DNA from: Eriocheir sinensis
Lineage: Eukaryota > Arthropoda > Malacostraca > Decapoda > Varunidae
Assembly (NCBI RefSeq): GCF_024679095.1
Contig: NC_066553.1
Coordinates: 512,956-576,955, forward strand
Reading direction: 5' to 3'
Length of the DNA stretch: 64,000 bases
This document shows positions 1-20,050 of the stretch, piece by piece. The translations under genes and the position numbers were made by a program. The notes under the pieces were generated by a model that was not told where the DNA came from, ran no database searches, and was given only the letters and a program-made list of their open reading frames with translations. The first letter of the stretch is position 1; every line of letters begins with the position of its first letter.

Positions 1-479
1 AGGAGCACCTGTGGCCGCTCGCATCGCCCCCTCCCGACCCCCTACGCATTTACCTCAACTAATCCGAGTCACGGGAGAGCATGACACTCTTCTCCTCCCC
101 TCTCATCCCCCTATACTGTCCCCTACCCTCCCATACATAGGCATAGACACCCTCGGACCCTTCTCTCTACTCCCCCGTCTCTTTCCCTCTCATACGTGTA
201 AAGCCCCATCTTCCCCCTTTCCTTCCCTTCCCATAAGTGTAAAGACTCACTCCTGCATCCTCCTTCCTCTCCCAAACGTAAGACCTTAAGAACAGAAGGA
301 GTCTGCAATAGGTTGGGTGACCCTTCAAGAACAAGTTAGCTTCATGGGCAGAGCAGACAGGTGGTGTAAGGTCAACGCGAGCTGCTGTATGTAGGTCAAC
401 TAGCCTCGTACAACTTCCTCATGTCCACACGTAACGAAAAGATACGAAAAAAAAAAAATTGTCAGCGGCGTTTCTTTCC
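1..479. other. no recognisable feature (C-rich then mixed)
   Basis: The first 300 bases are C/T-rich with repeated TCTCATACGTGTAAAG-like phrases. The rest is ordinary mixed sequence. Short open frames here have no recognisable domain. It may be an upstream intron of the protease gene. Confidence 0.4.
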
Positions 480-900
480 CGTCGTGATTAGGTTCCGTTC
501 AGTGCGCGAGGCGGCGGCGGCAATCGAGTGCTTCCGCTTGCCGTGTGGAAAGGTGATTTAATTCCACGTAAAAGTAAAGCCCAAGCCGCGGCAGGTGAGG
601 CAGCGAACAGGTGTGACGCGGCGTGTAAAAGCGAGCCGATGTTCATTTTTTTATCCCTCGCCGCTGTGTGTTTATTTTTTCCCCGCCGCTGTGTTCCCCG
701 AAGCAGCCGCGGCAATTTGTTAATTAGACTCTCCATCCACGGTGACGTCAGCCGCTCGACCAGGTTATAAAAAAAGTTATTTTCATAATACCTGAAAAAT
801 GCACAACAGCGGCGGAGCGGCGGCGGCGGAATGAAAAAAAAGAGTTCGTGAAAAAAAAAAAAAGAGTCGGTTAGCTGTATTTTTCACCGTGAATTTAAGC
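480..900 (+). promoter_or_regulatory. GC-balanced island with CRE-like palindrome and TATA-like box
   Basis: A non-repetitive island with several CG-rich triplet clusters. It holds the palindrome TGACGTCA at 743-750 and TTATAAAAAAA at about 766-776, roughly 16 bp downstream. That spacing would suit an upstream activating site and TATA box, about 740 bp ahead of the linker exon. No initiator, transcript or start codon can be assigned, so a promoter is only a possibility. Confidence 0.2.
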
Positions 901-1513
901 ATTATTTACGTGTTCAATACAGGCAACACAGGCAACAGGCGGCTCCCCCCCCTCCCCCTCCCTCCCCTTACCCCTCCTCCCCCTCCCTCCCCTTACTCCT
1001 TCCCCTCCTCACCCCTCCTCTTTTAATTTATTTTCCTCATTTTTTTTAGTTTTCTCAATTTTCACATATATCTTACTTCCCTCCTCTCCTCCTCTTCCTT
1101 TTCCTCTTCTTTTTTTCCTTTTTATCCTCCTCCTCCTCCTCCTTCACTTTTCTTTTTCTTCTTCCTTTTCTTCTTCCTCCCCCACTACCTCCTCCTCCTT
1201 TTCCTCCCCCCGCTCCCCCCTCACCCTTCTCATCCTTTTACGCTTTCCGTCTATAGTCTTTTCTTCCTCCGGTTCCCAACACGTACTTTCCTCCTCCTTC
1301 TCCCTTTCCCTCTCTCCTACTCTCCATTTTCATCTTTCCTTCCGTCTTTTTCCTCCTTTTCCTTAACGCGTCCTTCTTTCCCCTTGTCTTAACAGATCAT
1401 CCCTCTCTCCCTTCCCCCTTTCTCTCCTTCCCCCTTCTCTCCATTTTAAGCTTTCTTCCTCTCTTCCTTCCTTCATTTCCTCAACACGTTCTTCTTTCCT
1501 CTTGCCTCAACAG
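901..1513 (+). other. pyrimidine-rich intron, with duplicated splice-acceptor region
   Basis: A C/T-rich tract leading to the linker-exon acceptor. About 1322-1395 and 1438-1513 are diverged tandem copies, each running from TCTCCATTTT to a TC(T/C)TTTCC...CTTG(T/C)CT(T/C)AACAG ending. The first copy ends in an unused-looking AG near 1396, followed by T/C-rich sequence with no open linker-like frame. Confidence 0.45.
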
Positions 1514-7546
<6,033 letters not shown>

Positions 7547-7564
7547 GCCCTCAACACACAAGCC

Positions 7565-8100
7565 CGGACTTTTAAACGTATCGGAGCCCCGGTTCGCCTG
7601 TTTGAAAGACCTCTCGTAGAAATAGCAGGGATTTTCATGGACTGTTTTGTGATCCTATTGATAGTGTTACACGACTTCTTCATCATGTAGGACGAAATCA
7701 CCCATCAAAGCCCAGTTAGTCTTCTCTGTGGCCTTGAGAAATACCCATAATGGAAGCCCTAGACACCTGTTTGAAAAGGCTACCGTAGAAGTTGGTATCA
7801 TTTTCACGGAGTGTTTTGTGATCCTGGCGATAGATTTACACGACTTCTCCATCATGAACGAGAAAATCACCGCCCATGAAAACCTGGTTAGTCTTCTCTG
7901 CGGCCTTGGAAAATAGTCGTAATGGAAGCCTGATACGTTTAAGAATAGGGACCATATATAGGCTCACATTCCCAGACCTATTGAGCTTACACACGCGTTT
8001 GGTACTAAGGCTTTCCTAGAGGTTGTGTTGATTTCCATGGGTAGTTTTATGAGCCTAGTGATTAGTTTGACAAGGCTCCTGCACCTCTCCACCCGAAATT
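7565..8100. repeat. three diverged MITE-B-like segments downstream of the protease stop
   Basis: Segments at about 7597-7745, 7768-7930 and 7985-8085 align to each other: TTGAAA.GCTACCGTAGAAG, ATTTTCA.GGA.TGTTTTGTGATCCT, ACACGACTTCTTCATCAT. They also resemble the MITE-B core (GGCTTTCGTAGGAG...GTAGTTTTATGA.CCT). They may form the 3' untranslated or flanking region. Confidence 0.55.
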
Positions 8101-8144
8101 GACCTCTCTTTTGGCTACTCTTTACATTTTATTTTTCTGGGAGC

Positions 8145-8212
8145 GGCGAGTAGCGGGCTTTTTTTGTACTCTTTTTGTTGCCCTTTGATGTAAAAAAAAG
8201 ACTACGAAAACC
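8145..8212 (+). repeat. second copy of the GTAGCGGGCTTTTTTT tail fragment
   Basis: GAGTAGCGGGCTTTTTTT, then GTTGCCCTTTGATGT and an A-run; see the copy at 6320-6405. Confidence 0.45.
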
Positions 8213-8271
8213 CCCCACTAATGTAACCCAACTAACCTCCATTGTGGGCTTTGGAATTACTTTTTGTGAGA

Positions 8272-8685
8272 GCCGAAAGCGTCTGAGGATAAGAATCATA
8301 GTATTAATTTTTCTTTAGGAGTCCTGTACTTGAAGAATAAGAATCATAATATTACTTTTTCTTTAGGAGTCCTATACTTGAAGGATAAGAATCATAGTAT
8401 TACATTTTCTTTAGGAGTCCTGTACTTGAAGGATAAGAATCATAGTATTACATTTTCTTTAGGAGTCCTGTACTTGAAGAATAAGAATCATATATATTAA
8501 TTTTTCTTTAGGAGTCCTGTACTTGAAGGATAAGAATCATATATATTAATTTTTCTTTAGGAGTCCTGTACTTGAAGAATAAGAATCATATATATTAATT
8601 TTTCTTTAGGAGTCCTGTACTTGAAGAATAAGGAGCATAGTATTAATATTTCTTTTGGAGTCCTGTACTTGAACCCATATGTACC
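8272..8685 (+). repeat. 48-49 bp minisatellite, eight copies
   Basis: TTTAGGAGTCCT starts a unit at 8316, 8364, 8412, 8460, 8509, 8558 and 8607, with a last diverged copy near 8655. Units differ by an ATAT insertion and A/G changes, so the array has two subtypes. Confidence 0.9.
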
Positions 8686-9960
<1,275 letters not shown>

Positions 9961-9972
9961 GAAAATTTAATG

Positions 9973-9973
<1 letters not shown>

Positions 9974-10041
<68 letters not shown>

Positions 10042-10443
10042 ATTAGATTCAGATTCCATTTTTTTTTCCCGCGCCTCAACACAAAGTTTGCATTGGCGTT
10101 CATTAATTCATTCGCTCGCAGAAACAAATAAAAAAAAAAGAAAGAATATGCAAAACTTTAACGCTAACGAAAAAAGTCTCGATTGCTGGACTTTTTACAA
10201 CGAAGATTTTTTTGCGTTCCTTTGTATTGGCCAGATTGTGTTGGGTCTGCTTATATCTGTTTTTTTTTTGTGAAGGCTTTTTTATATTGGTTTTACGTCC
10301 GAGGCAGGAAATAAAAGTGAATTCGAGCGTTAGAATATGATTTCGTGATACAGAAAGTGAGGTCTACGAATAATCTTGTAATAGTTTCATTATATATATG
10401 GTAAGTAATGATATTTGGGTGAAATTAACAAGAATAATAATGA

Positions 10444-10478
<35 letters not shown>

Positions 10479-10623
10479 TTACTATCACTACTACTACTAC
10501 TACTACCAATGGTACTACTACTAATTCTCCTCCTCCTTCTCCTCTTCTTCCTCCTCCTCCTCTTCTCTTCCCCCTCCTACTTCTACTACTACTACTACTA
10601 CTACTACAACTACTACTACTATA

Positions 10624-10660
<37 letters not shown>

Positions 10661-10670
10661 AAACAAATCT
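9974..10670. repeat. (GT)n and (ACT)n microsatellites
   Basis: (GT)n at 9974-10039. ACT/CTA trinucleotide blocks at 10445-10520 and 10578-10660 sit around a TCC-rich insert. The intervening 10040-10440 is AT-rich without features. Confidence 0.88.
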
Positions 10671-11062
10671 TGAGCATTCTATAAAGGCTCAAAGAAATAC
10701 ATGACCCGTAAATAAATATATAAGACAAAATCTTTTATACCTCAAAAATGAAAAAAAAAAAAAAAAAAAAAATGCATCACGTAATCAACACGAGCCAATC
10801 ACGTCTGGGTGCAAAACCTTTCGTGTATTCAAAATTGTATGACGCGAGGTGATCAAAATGAACAGGCAGAAAAAAAAGTATAGTCTGACCTTAATGACGC
10901 CGCACTAGACAATAACACAGGAAAGAATGGTAAAATATCAACACCAAAAAACATATACTGTGAATGAATAGACTAATTTTACTAACTTTACTTACTTACT
11001 TGTTAACTTATTTACTTGTTTATTGACTTACTTGTTCGTTAACCAATTTTATTTAAAGGTTT
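10671..11062. other. AT-rich sequence, no feature seen
   Basis: Contains an A-run at 10748-10771 and a (CTTA)n-like stretch near 10980-11040. No gene. Confidence 0.4.
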
Positions 11063-11084
11063 GTGAAGTTAAGTTACAGATCAC

Positions 11085-11500
11085 TGATACCACCACAACC
11101 ACCACCATCACCACCACCAAAACCACCACCACTACCACCATCACCACCATCTATATCATTCACTATCACCACCAACACCAACACTAACTTCATCATCACC
11201 ACCCCAAACCACCAATATAACCACCACCACCACCACCACCATCACCACCACCAAAACCACCACCACTACCACCATCACCACCATCTATATCATCACTATC
11301 ACCACCAACACCAACATTAACTTTATCATCACCACCCCAAACCACCAATATAACCACCACCACCACCACCACCATCACCACCACCGGCACCATCACCACT
11401 TACTCTCCCCCCACCTATAAGATCACCACCCCCATCACCTATATCACCACTACCATCATCACCACCACCACCAACAACAACAGCCGCAATAACAACACAC
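11085..11500 (+). repeat. CAC-rich trinucleotide block with ~130-bp duplication
   Basis: (ACC)n sequence in which the phrase CACCATCTATATCAT..CACTATCACCACCAACACC...CCACCAATATAACC occurs twice (about 11144-11240 and 11276-11370), so a microsatellite has been copied as a larger unit. Confidence 0.75.
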
Positions 11501-12149
11501 ACACACACAAAAAAAAAAAAAAAATAAATAAAACCCGCCTGCCAATTCAGTTTTAAGATATACTCAATAAAAATACCAACGCTACTTTCGACTTTCCTCC
11601 TCCTCCTCCTCCTCTCCTCCTCGTCCTCCTCCTCCTCGTCCTAATCCTCCTCCTCCTCAGAATTAATCCTCCTCTCATCGTCTTTCTCTTCCTGTTTATT
11701 CCTCTCTCTGGTAACTGCTTTCCTCCTCCTCCTCCTCCTCCTCCTCTTCCTCCTCCTCCTCCTGCATCTTTAATTACTCCATCTCCTCTCTCTCAAGCTT
11801 GCGAGTTTGTAGTTACTCTTCTTTTTTTTCCTTTTTCTTCTTTTTCTTTTTTTCTTCAAGCTCTTCTTCTTGTTTTTATTGTTTTTTGTCCTTCTTGTTC
11901 GCTTTTTCTTTTTCTTTTCTTCGTCTTCTTCTTCTTCTTGTTCTTGTTCTTCTTCATTTTGTTCTCGCTGCTTTTCGTCTAATTCTTCCTCTTATTTTCC
12001 TGTTCTTTATTTTTCCGACTTCCGCATCTTCGTCTTTTTTGCCTACTTTGTTCTGTTCGTTCTCCTTATCGTTCTCGGGTCTTGCTCTTCATATGTTCTT
12101 GTTCTTGTTATTTATCTTATTTCCCTCATTATCATCATTATTATACGTG
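11501..12149. other. A-run then pyrimidine/T-rich low-complexity tract
   Basis: An A-run at 11508-11530, (TCC)n at 11598-11660 and 11722-11765, then CTT-rich sequence. No gene. Confidence 0.6.
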
Positions 12150-12930
12150 ATGAGAGAAACGCGAGTATAGAAGCGAGCAATTCCTTCCCGACTCTAGTAA
12201 TTTCGACCGCGGGGGAATGAGAGAAACGCGTGTAGAGAAGCGAGCAATTTCTTCCAGACTCTAATAATTTCGACCACGGGGGAATGAGAGAAACACGAGT
12301 AGAGAAGCGAGCAATTTCTTCCCGACTCTGATAATTTCGACCGCGGGGGAATGAGAGAAACACGAGTAGAGAAGCGAGCAATTCCTTCCCGACTCTGATA
12401 ATTTCGACCGCGGGGGAATGAGAGAAACACGAGTAGAGAAGCGAGCAATTCCTTCCCGACTCTATTAATTTCGACCACGGGGGAATGAGAAGAGAACGCG
12501 CGTAGAGAAGCGAGCAATTTCTTCCCGACTCTATTAATTTCGACCGCGGGGAAATGAGAGAAACGCGAGTAGAGAAGCGAGCAATTCCTTCCCGACTCTA
12601 ATAACTTCGTTCGCGGGGGAATGAGAGAAACACGAGTAGAGAAGCGAGCAATTTCTTCCCGACTCTTAGGGTCGTATCAAAAGACATTTCGTCGCCCAAG
12701 AACACATATTTGACAAGCCTTTCGTAGGAGTTTTGGGCATTTCCAGGAGTAGTTTTATGACACTGGTGGTAGTTTGACCCTTCCTCTGTACCGTGAACCT
12801 AAGGAAACACACATTAGAACCTGACCGACTCCCTCTTTGACCTTTAGAAATAAATGATGTGAGAAGGGGAAGTATCTTATAATACCGACCTTATAATTTC
12901 GTTCGCGGGGGAATGAGCAAATGCCGAAGC
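12150..12930 (+). repeat. 67-bp satellite, eight copies plus a split last unit
   Basis: GCGAGCAATT(C/T)CTTCC starts at 12173, 12240, 12307, 12374, 12441, 12510, 12577 and 12644, a 67-bp period with one 69-bp unit. Units carry GACTCT..TAATTTCG.CCGCGGGGGAATGAGAG. The array is broken at 12666 by a MITE-B copy and resumes at about 12891 with TATAATTTCGTTCGCGGGGG. Confidence 0.93.
12667..12890 (+). mobile_element. MITE-B copy inserted into the 67-bp satellite
   Basis: Homologous end to end with 33073-33297: GGGTCGTAT...TTTGACAAGCCTTTCGTAGG...GTAGTTTTATGA...CTTATAATACCGACC. Outer flanks are CGACTCTTA on the left and TTATAATTTCG on the right, compatible with a TA target-site duplication. About 225 bp, no coding capacity. 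Confidence 0.8.
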
Positions 12931-12939
12931 CAGTCACAG

Positions 12940-13640
12940 GAAACTATATACAGACAGGAATAAACTCCCTCCTTCTGTGCCCGCGTTTCCCTCATCACTC
13001 ACCTAAACTTGTTACAATGTCTACGCTGTTATTATTATTACTATTGTTATCCTCATCACAACCATTATCAATATTATTTCCTTCCTCTTCCCCTTCCTCT
13101 TACCTCCCGTCTCCTTCCCTTGCCATTCTTTCCCTTCCTTTCATCCCCTTACCCTCGCTTCCCTTCCTTTCCTCTTTCCTCCCCTCTACTTCCCCTTCCT
13201 TTTCCTTACCTTTCCTTTTCTTTCCTTTCCTTCCCTCCCCTTGCTTTCCTTTCCCTTCCTTTTCCTCCTCTCTCCCTCCCCTTCCCTTTCCTTCCCTTCT
13301 CTCCCGTCGACTTCCCTTCCTTTCCTTTCCCTTTCATTCCATTCCATTCCCTCCGATTCCCTTCCTTTCCCTTCCTTAACCTTCCCTTCCCTTCCCTTCC
13401 CTTCCCTTCGCTTCCCTTCCCTTCCCTTCCCTTCCTTTCCCTTCCTTAACCTTTCTTTCCCTTCCCTTCACTTCCATCCCATCCCTTCCCTTCCCTTCGC
13501 TTCCCTTCCCTTCCCTTCCCTTCGCTTCCCTTCCCTTCCCTTCCCTTCCCTTTCCTTCCTTTCCCTTCCTTAACCTTTCTTTCCCTTCCCTTCACTTCCA
13601 TCCCTTCCCTTCCCTTCGCTTCCCTCGCCTCCCCAATAGG
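12940..13640 (+). repeat. (TTCCC)n-type pyrimidine low-complexity tract
   Basis: After a short unique stretch, 13090-13630 is CCCTTCC pentamer/hexamer-like sequence with repeated phrases TTCCTTAACCTTTCTTTCCC (near 13440 and 13565). Open frames are low-complexity only. Confidence 0.8.
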
Positions 13641-13864
13641 TAACCGTATCGTCGGGGGCGGCAGGCGGCGGAGGCTGGGCGTGATTAGATCAGCCTCCTG
13701 TCCTGCTCATTATGCTAACACCCACGATATGCTAATCAGCTTCAGATGCCGAGGGCCGCCTATCCGGCACATAGACGGCCGATATTGGCGAGGCAAAGTT
13801 TGTTCTGACAGGCTGATTGACTTAACTACGGCTAATGTATTGCCGCGATGCGCTAACAAACTGG
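13641..13864 (+). other. unique GC-balanced island with protease-like NRIVGG phrase
   Basis: Follows a pyrimidine tract ending in CCCCAATAG. The next codons could read GNRIVGGG, like a protease activation site, but they continue as RRRRLGV with no matching domain and no clear donor. The rest is unique sequence with no supported gene. Confidence 0.25.
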
Positions 13865-14140
13865 CTGATGGATATATTGCGTCGAAAGATACACTGATGA
13901 ACCTGTCTATATATTGCATTGAAAGATACACTGATGAAGCTGTCTCTATATTGCATTGAAAGATACACTGATGAAGCTGTCTCTATATTGCATTGAAAGA
14001 TACACTGATGAAGCTGTCTATATATATTGCATTGAAAGATACACTGATGAAGCTGTCTATATATTGCATTGAAAGATACACTGATGAACCTGTCTCTATA
14101 TTGCATTGAAAGATACACTGATGAAGCTGTCTATAGGGTT
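13865..14140 (+). repeat. 37-39 bp minisatellite, seven copies
   Basis: GATACACTGATGAA.CTGTCT.. begins at 13887, 13925, 13962, 13999, 14038, 14075 and 14112. Spacing alternates 37-39 bp through TA gains in the TATATAT part. Confidence 0.92.
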
Positions 14141-14161
14141 TATCTTAGTATAGTAATGAGT

Positions 14162-14162
<1 letters not shown>

Positions 14163-14245
<83 letters not shown>

Positions 14246-14329
14246 TATCTTTTTTTTCACATTTTCCACTTGCATATTGAAGCGTAAAATGTTAGGAGTC
14301 TGTGAACATGAAGCGTGATGAATTAACGA

Positions 14330-14391
<62 letters not shown>

Positions 14392-14507
14392 ATTAAAACT
14401 ACATTTGTGAGTGTGAAAAGCTTCTCTGCCTGTTTTTTTTTTTTTTTTTTTTTTTTTTAATAATTCAGTGACACTATTTTCCCCTTTTGCAGATATGAAT
14501 GTGGAAA

Positions 14508-14577
<70 letters not shown>
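14163..14577. repeat. (AC)n - (TG)n - (AC)n microsatellite trio
   Basis: (AC)n 14164-14240, (TG)n 14331-14390 and (AC)n 14513-14576, with a T-run at 14432-14458. Opposite orientations within 400 bp could pair as long hairpins if transcribed. Confidence 0.93.
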
Positions 14578-14580
<3 letters not shown>

Positions 14581-14681
14581 TACGAACGACCATAATTGCA
14601 ACTTTTCCACATGTTAAGACCAAAACACTATAAACAGAATCATAAAACAAATAAATAACCAAATAAACACAGTACGCATTA

Positions 14682-14935
14682 CCTACTTTGTTCCACGTCA
14701 ACGCTAATCACACATATATTGACGAGAGCAGTAAAAAAAAAAAAAAAAAAAAAACCCTGGAATCAATTTTCAAAGGGCGCTCATTTACAATACATCAATG
14801 ACGTACACTGCTACTTTGTTCCACGTCAACTCTAAACACACACATTGACGAGGGCAGTTAAAAAAAAAATCGCGTGGAATCAGTTTTCAAAGGGCGCTCA
14901 TTTACAATACATCAACATCAGCATCGTGGTCGTGG
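14682..14935 (+). repeat. about 128-bp tandem duplication
   Basis: CTACTTTGTTCCACGTCAAC starts near 14683 and 14811. Both are followed by ATTGACGAG.GCAGT, an A-run, GGAATCA.TTTTCAAAGGGCGCTC and TACATCA. Confidence 0.8.
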
Positions 14936-15045
14936 TGGTGGTGACGTGAGCTGCTCCTCTCTGCTCTAGTCCCGCCAACATATTCCCAATCTCTCTATGG
15001 GTATGTGGTTCCTGATTGAAGATGCTCGGCTGTTGCTTCGAAATT

Positions 15046-15522
15046 ACCACGGGGTGTTCTGGAAAATACTCTCAGTGTGACTCCCACGCAACATTACCTT
15101 AAGACTTCTAACCTAACCTAACCTAACCTAACATGACCTCACTTAACCACGGAGTGTTCTGGAAAATACTCTCAGTGTGACTCCCACGCAACATTACCTT
15201 AAGACTTCTAACCTAACCTAACCTAACATGACCTCACTTAACCACGGGGTGTTCTGGAAAATACTCTCAGTGTGACTCCCACGCAACATTACCTTAAGAC
15301 TTCTAACCTAACCTAACCTAACATGACCTCACTTAACCACGGGGTGTTCTGGAAAATACTCTCAGTGTGACTCCCACGCAACATTACCTTGGGACGTCTA
15401 ACCTAACCTAACCTAACCTAACCTAACATGACCTCACTTAACCACGGGGGTGCTCTGGAAAATACTCTCAGTGTGACTCCCACGCAACATTACCTTGGGA
15501 CGTCTAACCTAACCTAACTTAA
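15046..15522 (+). repeat. 95-105 bp array containing TTAGG (TAACC) telomere-type pentamers
   Basis: ACCACGG.GTG.TCTGGAAAAT begins at 15046, 15146, 15241, 15336 and 15441, so units are 100, 95, 95 and 105 bp. Each unit has a constant part plus TAACC x4, x3, x3 and x5, so length varies in steps of one pentamer. TAACC is the complement of the arthropod telomere repeat TTAGG. Confidence 0.92.
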
Positions 15523-16737
15523 GGGGGGCGGCTACGGGGTATTTTTGGCCGAATATTTTTGAAATCTGAGAAATTCTTTTTCTTCGCTCACTGTGGCCGA
15601 GATAGCCTAAATTATCAAGTGGTAAGGTTTGTTTTGGTCAAATTAAATCCCTTACGGCCGGGAAGCCATGTTTAAATACCCCGCGCGGTTGCGTCAGAGG
15701 CCTGAGTCACGCGGTTACACACGTGGTGTCATTCAATGCTTATATACGCGTAAATTTTCAATAAAAAATGATTTCTTCTTTATGAATCTGCATCACTTGG
15801 CATCTCAGAGAGGGTGGATGGAGTGAGTCATGCTGCCCGAGGGCCGAGAGGACTGTAGATCACGCGTCACAACTTTGGCTATGAGGATGGGAACATAATA
15901 TTACATATGTTTGGTTCTCAAGAAAGATTACAAGAATCTCTTCACTGGCAAGACCTTGAAAGAGCCAGACATGCAACACCCAAGTCCAAAAAGAAAAGAA
16001 AACAGCAGAAGAAGGATGAAGAATACCAGCCTGGAGAATATTGATAAAATCTGGCGACAATGAGAAAGGTGGCGCCTTTTGACACCCTCACATACCAGTG
16101 AATAATACTTTCTCAACACTGAGAAAGGGGGACCAGATGCCTTATCAATATCTCCAGTCAATCAGCAAGGTTTGCACAATCATGTGTGAAAATTTCATCT
16201 CAATCGGACAATTATGAAGGGCATGACAGGGGTAAATGCAAAAAAAAAATTTAGGAGCCGATTTCTCAAAAGTTGTTTTTATACACTTAAAAAAATTTCA
16301 AAAAATCAGTAAATCATCTGACTGACAATTGTTAGGTATCAATAAAAACTTCAATCAAAGGCCGATTTTTTTATTGGAATAGATTTTTCAATATGGCCAT
16401 AGAAAACGGGATACAGAGCGGAGAAAATCAAGTGTGAAATTTTTTTTTTTTAATTTTTCTCTCAAAGATAAAATCAAAAATCAAAAATCTGTTCCCGACA
16501 AAATGTAGATATATAATCGAAGTTTCATTGGTAATTTTTTCAAAGTGATTGACTGAAAAATAAAGCCTGTGAAACAAATTGAAAAAAAACGCGTTTTACC
16601 TCAGTGCCCCCTATCATTCACCCAATCTCCATGAAATTCACTATACACTCCTCATTAACACCAACAAACAACATAATAAAATTTCAAGGCTATTGGACCT
16701 ACCAAAAGAGCTGTAGGGGGGGGGGTAGTCGCCCCCC
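15523..16737. mobile_element. 1,215-bp TTAA-flanked inverted-ended element
   Basis: TTAA at 15519-15522 and at 16738-16741 flank the segment. Its left end reads GGGGGGCGGCTAC, and the reverse complement of its right end reads GGGGGGCGACTAC, one mismatch in 13. On both outer sides the sequence is TAACC-repeat DNA. TTAA duplication is typical of piggyBac-type insertion, but no transposase is encoded and the class is inference. The interior is AT-rich with A- and T-runs and no recognisable protein. Confidence 0.75.
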
Positions 16738-16741
16738 TTAA

Positions 16742-16800
16742 CCTAACCTGACCTGACCTCACTTAACCTAACCTAACCTTACATACCCGTACAGAGAGGG
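16742..16800 (+). repeat. degenerate TAACC repeat right of the TTAA element
   Basis: CCTAACCTGACCTGACCTCA, then ACCTAACCTAACCTTAC: the array's far side. Confidence 0.75.
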
Positions 16801-16879
16801 GAAAGACACGTCCCACCAACACTGTTCCATGCTTCGTCTGGTCAAGGACACGAACACTGCTGAATAAAGACACGAGTGA

Positions 16880-17170
16880 AGTTTCTCTGTCTCTTCGCTT
16901 CTGTGTTCCATAATTCACGTGAGCTCAAGGTCCACGACGCCAACATCAGGACAAAGGCAATGCATTTTTCTCAGTCTTGTTCTTGTTTTCTCTCACGCTT
17001 GCAGTCTCCCTGTGTTCTTATGTTCTTATGTTCTTCGGTTCTCTTCGCTTCAATGATCTATATTTCACGAAAGCTCAACGTCGCACGAGGCCAACGTACG
17101 GACAAAGGCAATGCAGTTTTTTTCACTCTTGTTCTTCGCTTCGGCGTAGTAAAAGATGGACGTGATACTC
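16880..17170 (+). repeat. about 150-bp diverged duplication
   Basis: CTCTTCGCTTC..TG.TC.ATA.TTCACG, GAGCTCAA.GTC, then GGACAAAGGCAATGCA occur at 16891 and 17041. Followed to 17450 by unique GC-balanced sequence without a supported gene. Confidence 0.7.
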
Positions 17171-17452
17171 TGATTACCTATGCAACAGACGACGAAGGTT
17201 TTCTCTTTTTGCTTCGCCTTGACTTCTTTTCTATTCCATCCCTTACGAAGACTTCACGACCCAAAACATCCCAGCACAATTCATCCCTCCCCAAGGCCGC
17301 GCTGCTCCTCGGCCGCCGCACAGAGAGAGCCCAGCCGATGAAACACAGAAAAAGCCGACAATGACAAACTCTTGGAGCCTCGCCGCCCCGCCGAGCACAG
17401 CGACCCGTCAAAGGCCACGCCGCGATAACTACCCCGCGAGCCGACCCTTTGT

Positions 17453-18890
<1,438 letters not shown>

Positions 18891-18899
18891 TTTCTTATT

Positions 18900-19290
<391 letters not shown>

Positions 19291-19479
19291 CTAAACACAC
19301 TAAAGGCTTCCCCTTCCACACGCTTATTAACAGAACACAAACCGCTAACGATACTTCCACGCTAAGTCATTCCACAAAACAACACTTCCACTCCACTCCA
19401 AGTCATTCCACGTTCCCGCGCGATTAGATTAAACACAAATATACTGAGTGCTTCTAAGTTTGCCTAGTCCTTCATTCTC

Positions 19480-20050
19480 TCTCTCTCTCTCTTCCTCTTT
19501 CCTCCTCTCTTCGTGCATTTCTCCTCTTCTCCTCTCCTATCCTCCATCCCTTCCTCTTCCTGTGCCTGTTTCCTCTTCTCTCTCTCTTTCCTCCTCTCTT
19601 CGTGTATTTCTCCTCTCTCTCTCCTATCCTCCATCCCTTCCTCTCTTCCTGTGCCTGTTTCCTCTTCTCTCTCTTCCTCCTCTTCGTGTATTTCTCTCTT
19701 CCTCTCCTATCCTCCATCCCTTCCTCTTTCTGTTTCTGTTTCCTTTTCTCTCTCTTTCCTCCTCTCTTCGTGCATTTCTCCTCTTCTCCTCTCCTATCCT
19801 CCATCCCTTCCTCTTCCTGTGCCTGTTTCCTCTTCTCTCTCTTTCCTCCTCTCTTCGTGTATTTCTCCTCTTCTCCTCTCCTATCCTCCATCCCTTCCTC
19901 TTCCTGTGCCTGTTTCCTCTTCTCTCTCTTTCCTCCTCTCTTCGTGCATTTCTCCTCTTCTCCTCTCCTATCCTCCATCCCTTCCTCTTCCTGTGCCTGT
20001 TTCCTCTTCTCTCTCTCTCTCCTCTTTTCCTCCCTCACTCCTCCTCCTCC
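19480..20050 (+). repeat. about 87-bp pyrimidine minisatellite, six to seven copies
   Basis: CCATCCCTTCCTCTTCCTGT recurs with CATCCC at 19545, 19632, 19715, 19802, 19889 and 19976. 87 bp is 29 codons, which explains long open frames on both strands with periodic low-complexity peptides. Confidence 0.9.

Noticed and set aside
590..600. Strong donor-like GGCAG|GTGAGG suggesting an upstream protease exon end
   Set aside because: No frame upstream joins the linker exon with a recognisable product; kept as unproven.
15860..16161. Possible transposase in the TTAA-flanked element
   Set aside because: Only two short overlapping minus-strand frames (66 and 77 codons) without DDE-type or other recognisable motifs.
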